Shown here one piece after another: positions 36,114-36,247 of a stretch of DNA of 36,247 bases (position 1 is its first letter; each line of letters opens with the position of its first letter). The DNA comes from a virus. A program made the translations under genes and the position numbers. Location: positions 1 through 36,247 of IMG/VR virus record IMGVR_UViG_3300045454_000145; one strand, written 5' to 3'. The notes beneath the pieces are model-generated. The model did no database searches, was not told the origin of the DNA, and was given only the letters and a program-made list of their open reading frames with translations.

Positions 36114-36247
36114 CGCTGCAACTCTGTTTGCACGACTGACAACTCATTCCAACTGAAACCCGGTTTCGGGTGCATGAACGGTCTGGGAGTGCCCGGACGA
36201 TAGCCGCTGACGGGCGGCAACAGGAAGGCCCCGAGCCTCACCCTCAT
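36114..36247. other. Right-end non-coding stretch with inverted repeats
   Basis: No plus-strand gene is evident. Nested inverted repeats GAAACC-C-GGTTTC (36155-36167) and ACCCG-GTTT-CGGGT (36158-36171) occur. The last bases (GGCCCCGAGCCTCACCC, 36225-36244) look like the left arm of a terminator whose right arm is outside. GAGCCTCACCC is also the left arm of the terminator at 34331. Confidence 0.45.

Noticed and set aside
36059-36247. Minus-strand frame of 62 residues at the right edge
   Set aside because: It covers inverted repeats and the end of a likely plus gene, has an unnatural Pro/Arg/Ser composition and resembles no family. Its upstream context is outside the window.
1-36247. CRISPR arrays, transposases or insertion sequences
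   Set aside because: No regularly spaced repeat-spacer structure, transposase or terminal inverted repeats of an insertion sequence were seen. The junction repeats at 13.4-15.7 kb are gene-bound and unevenly spaced.

Overview
The window reads as most of a temperate siphovirus prophage of a high-GC actinobacterium, probably in or near Microbacteriaceae (Microbacterium-like). That host guess is an inference from high GC content, GTG and ATGA-coupled starts, actinophage-type packaging and tail proteins, a DUF2637 membrane protein and an LAXTG-type sorting signal. Bases 1-39 are the 3' half of a tRNA gene, best read as tRNA-Asn, cut inside its anticodon loop. This marks the left attachment junction. 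No integrase and no second copy of the tRNA fragment are visible, so the right junction lies beyond base 36247.

Layout. (1) 1-653: immunity region. A leftward XRE-type repressor ends inside the tRNA sequence and faces a rightward MerR/excisionase-like regulator. Both appear to be leaderless, from mirror-image promoters with the same -10 (TACATT), and phased GAAACGCC repeats lie between them. (2) 650-3759: small membrane proteins, including one with a LADTG sorting signal, and a KilA-C-type antirepressor. Two antisense genes at 1105-1323 and 1608-2192 look like inserted lysogeny-expressed cargo. (3) 3756-13092: a tightly overlapping early operon. It holds a replication initiator with an iteron-like candidate origin inside its coding sequence, a VRR-NUC nuclease, a TetR-type HTH protein, a ParB-like protein, a DUF2637 membrane protein, a lipoprotein and many hypotheticals. 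(4) 13085-15727: accessory small genes and an orphan DNA methyltransferase. Eight consecutive start codons are each preceded by the same GATTC-type element at a fixed 22-23 nt. The same bases encode a shared Asp-Ser C-terminal tail on seven of the proteins. (5) 15724-16513: a divergent pair of membrane proteins, candidates for superinfection exclusion, followed by hairpins and a terminator. (6) 16838-26969: HNH nuclease, small and large terminase, portal, MuF, scaffold, coat, decoration-type protein, connector and tail-completion proteins, tail tube. (7) 27060-34313: tail chaperones made by -1 frameshifting, tape measure, distal tail, baseplate and receptor-binding-type proteins. (8) 34398-36113: lysis cassette with an M23 lysin that carries a C-terminal membrane anchor, a spanin-like coiled-coil protein and a holin-like protein.

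The genes fit together as a complete lytic programme under control of the left-end switch: regulators, then replication and accessory genes, packaging and head, tail, lysis. The least ordinary parts are the start-linked repeat array at 13.4-15.7 kb, the tRNA-encoded repressor tail with mirror leaderless promoters, the antisense membrane cassettes, the LADTG protein without a signal peptide, and the membrane-anchored lysin. All functions are read from sequence alone; no database search was run.
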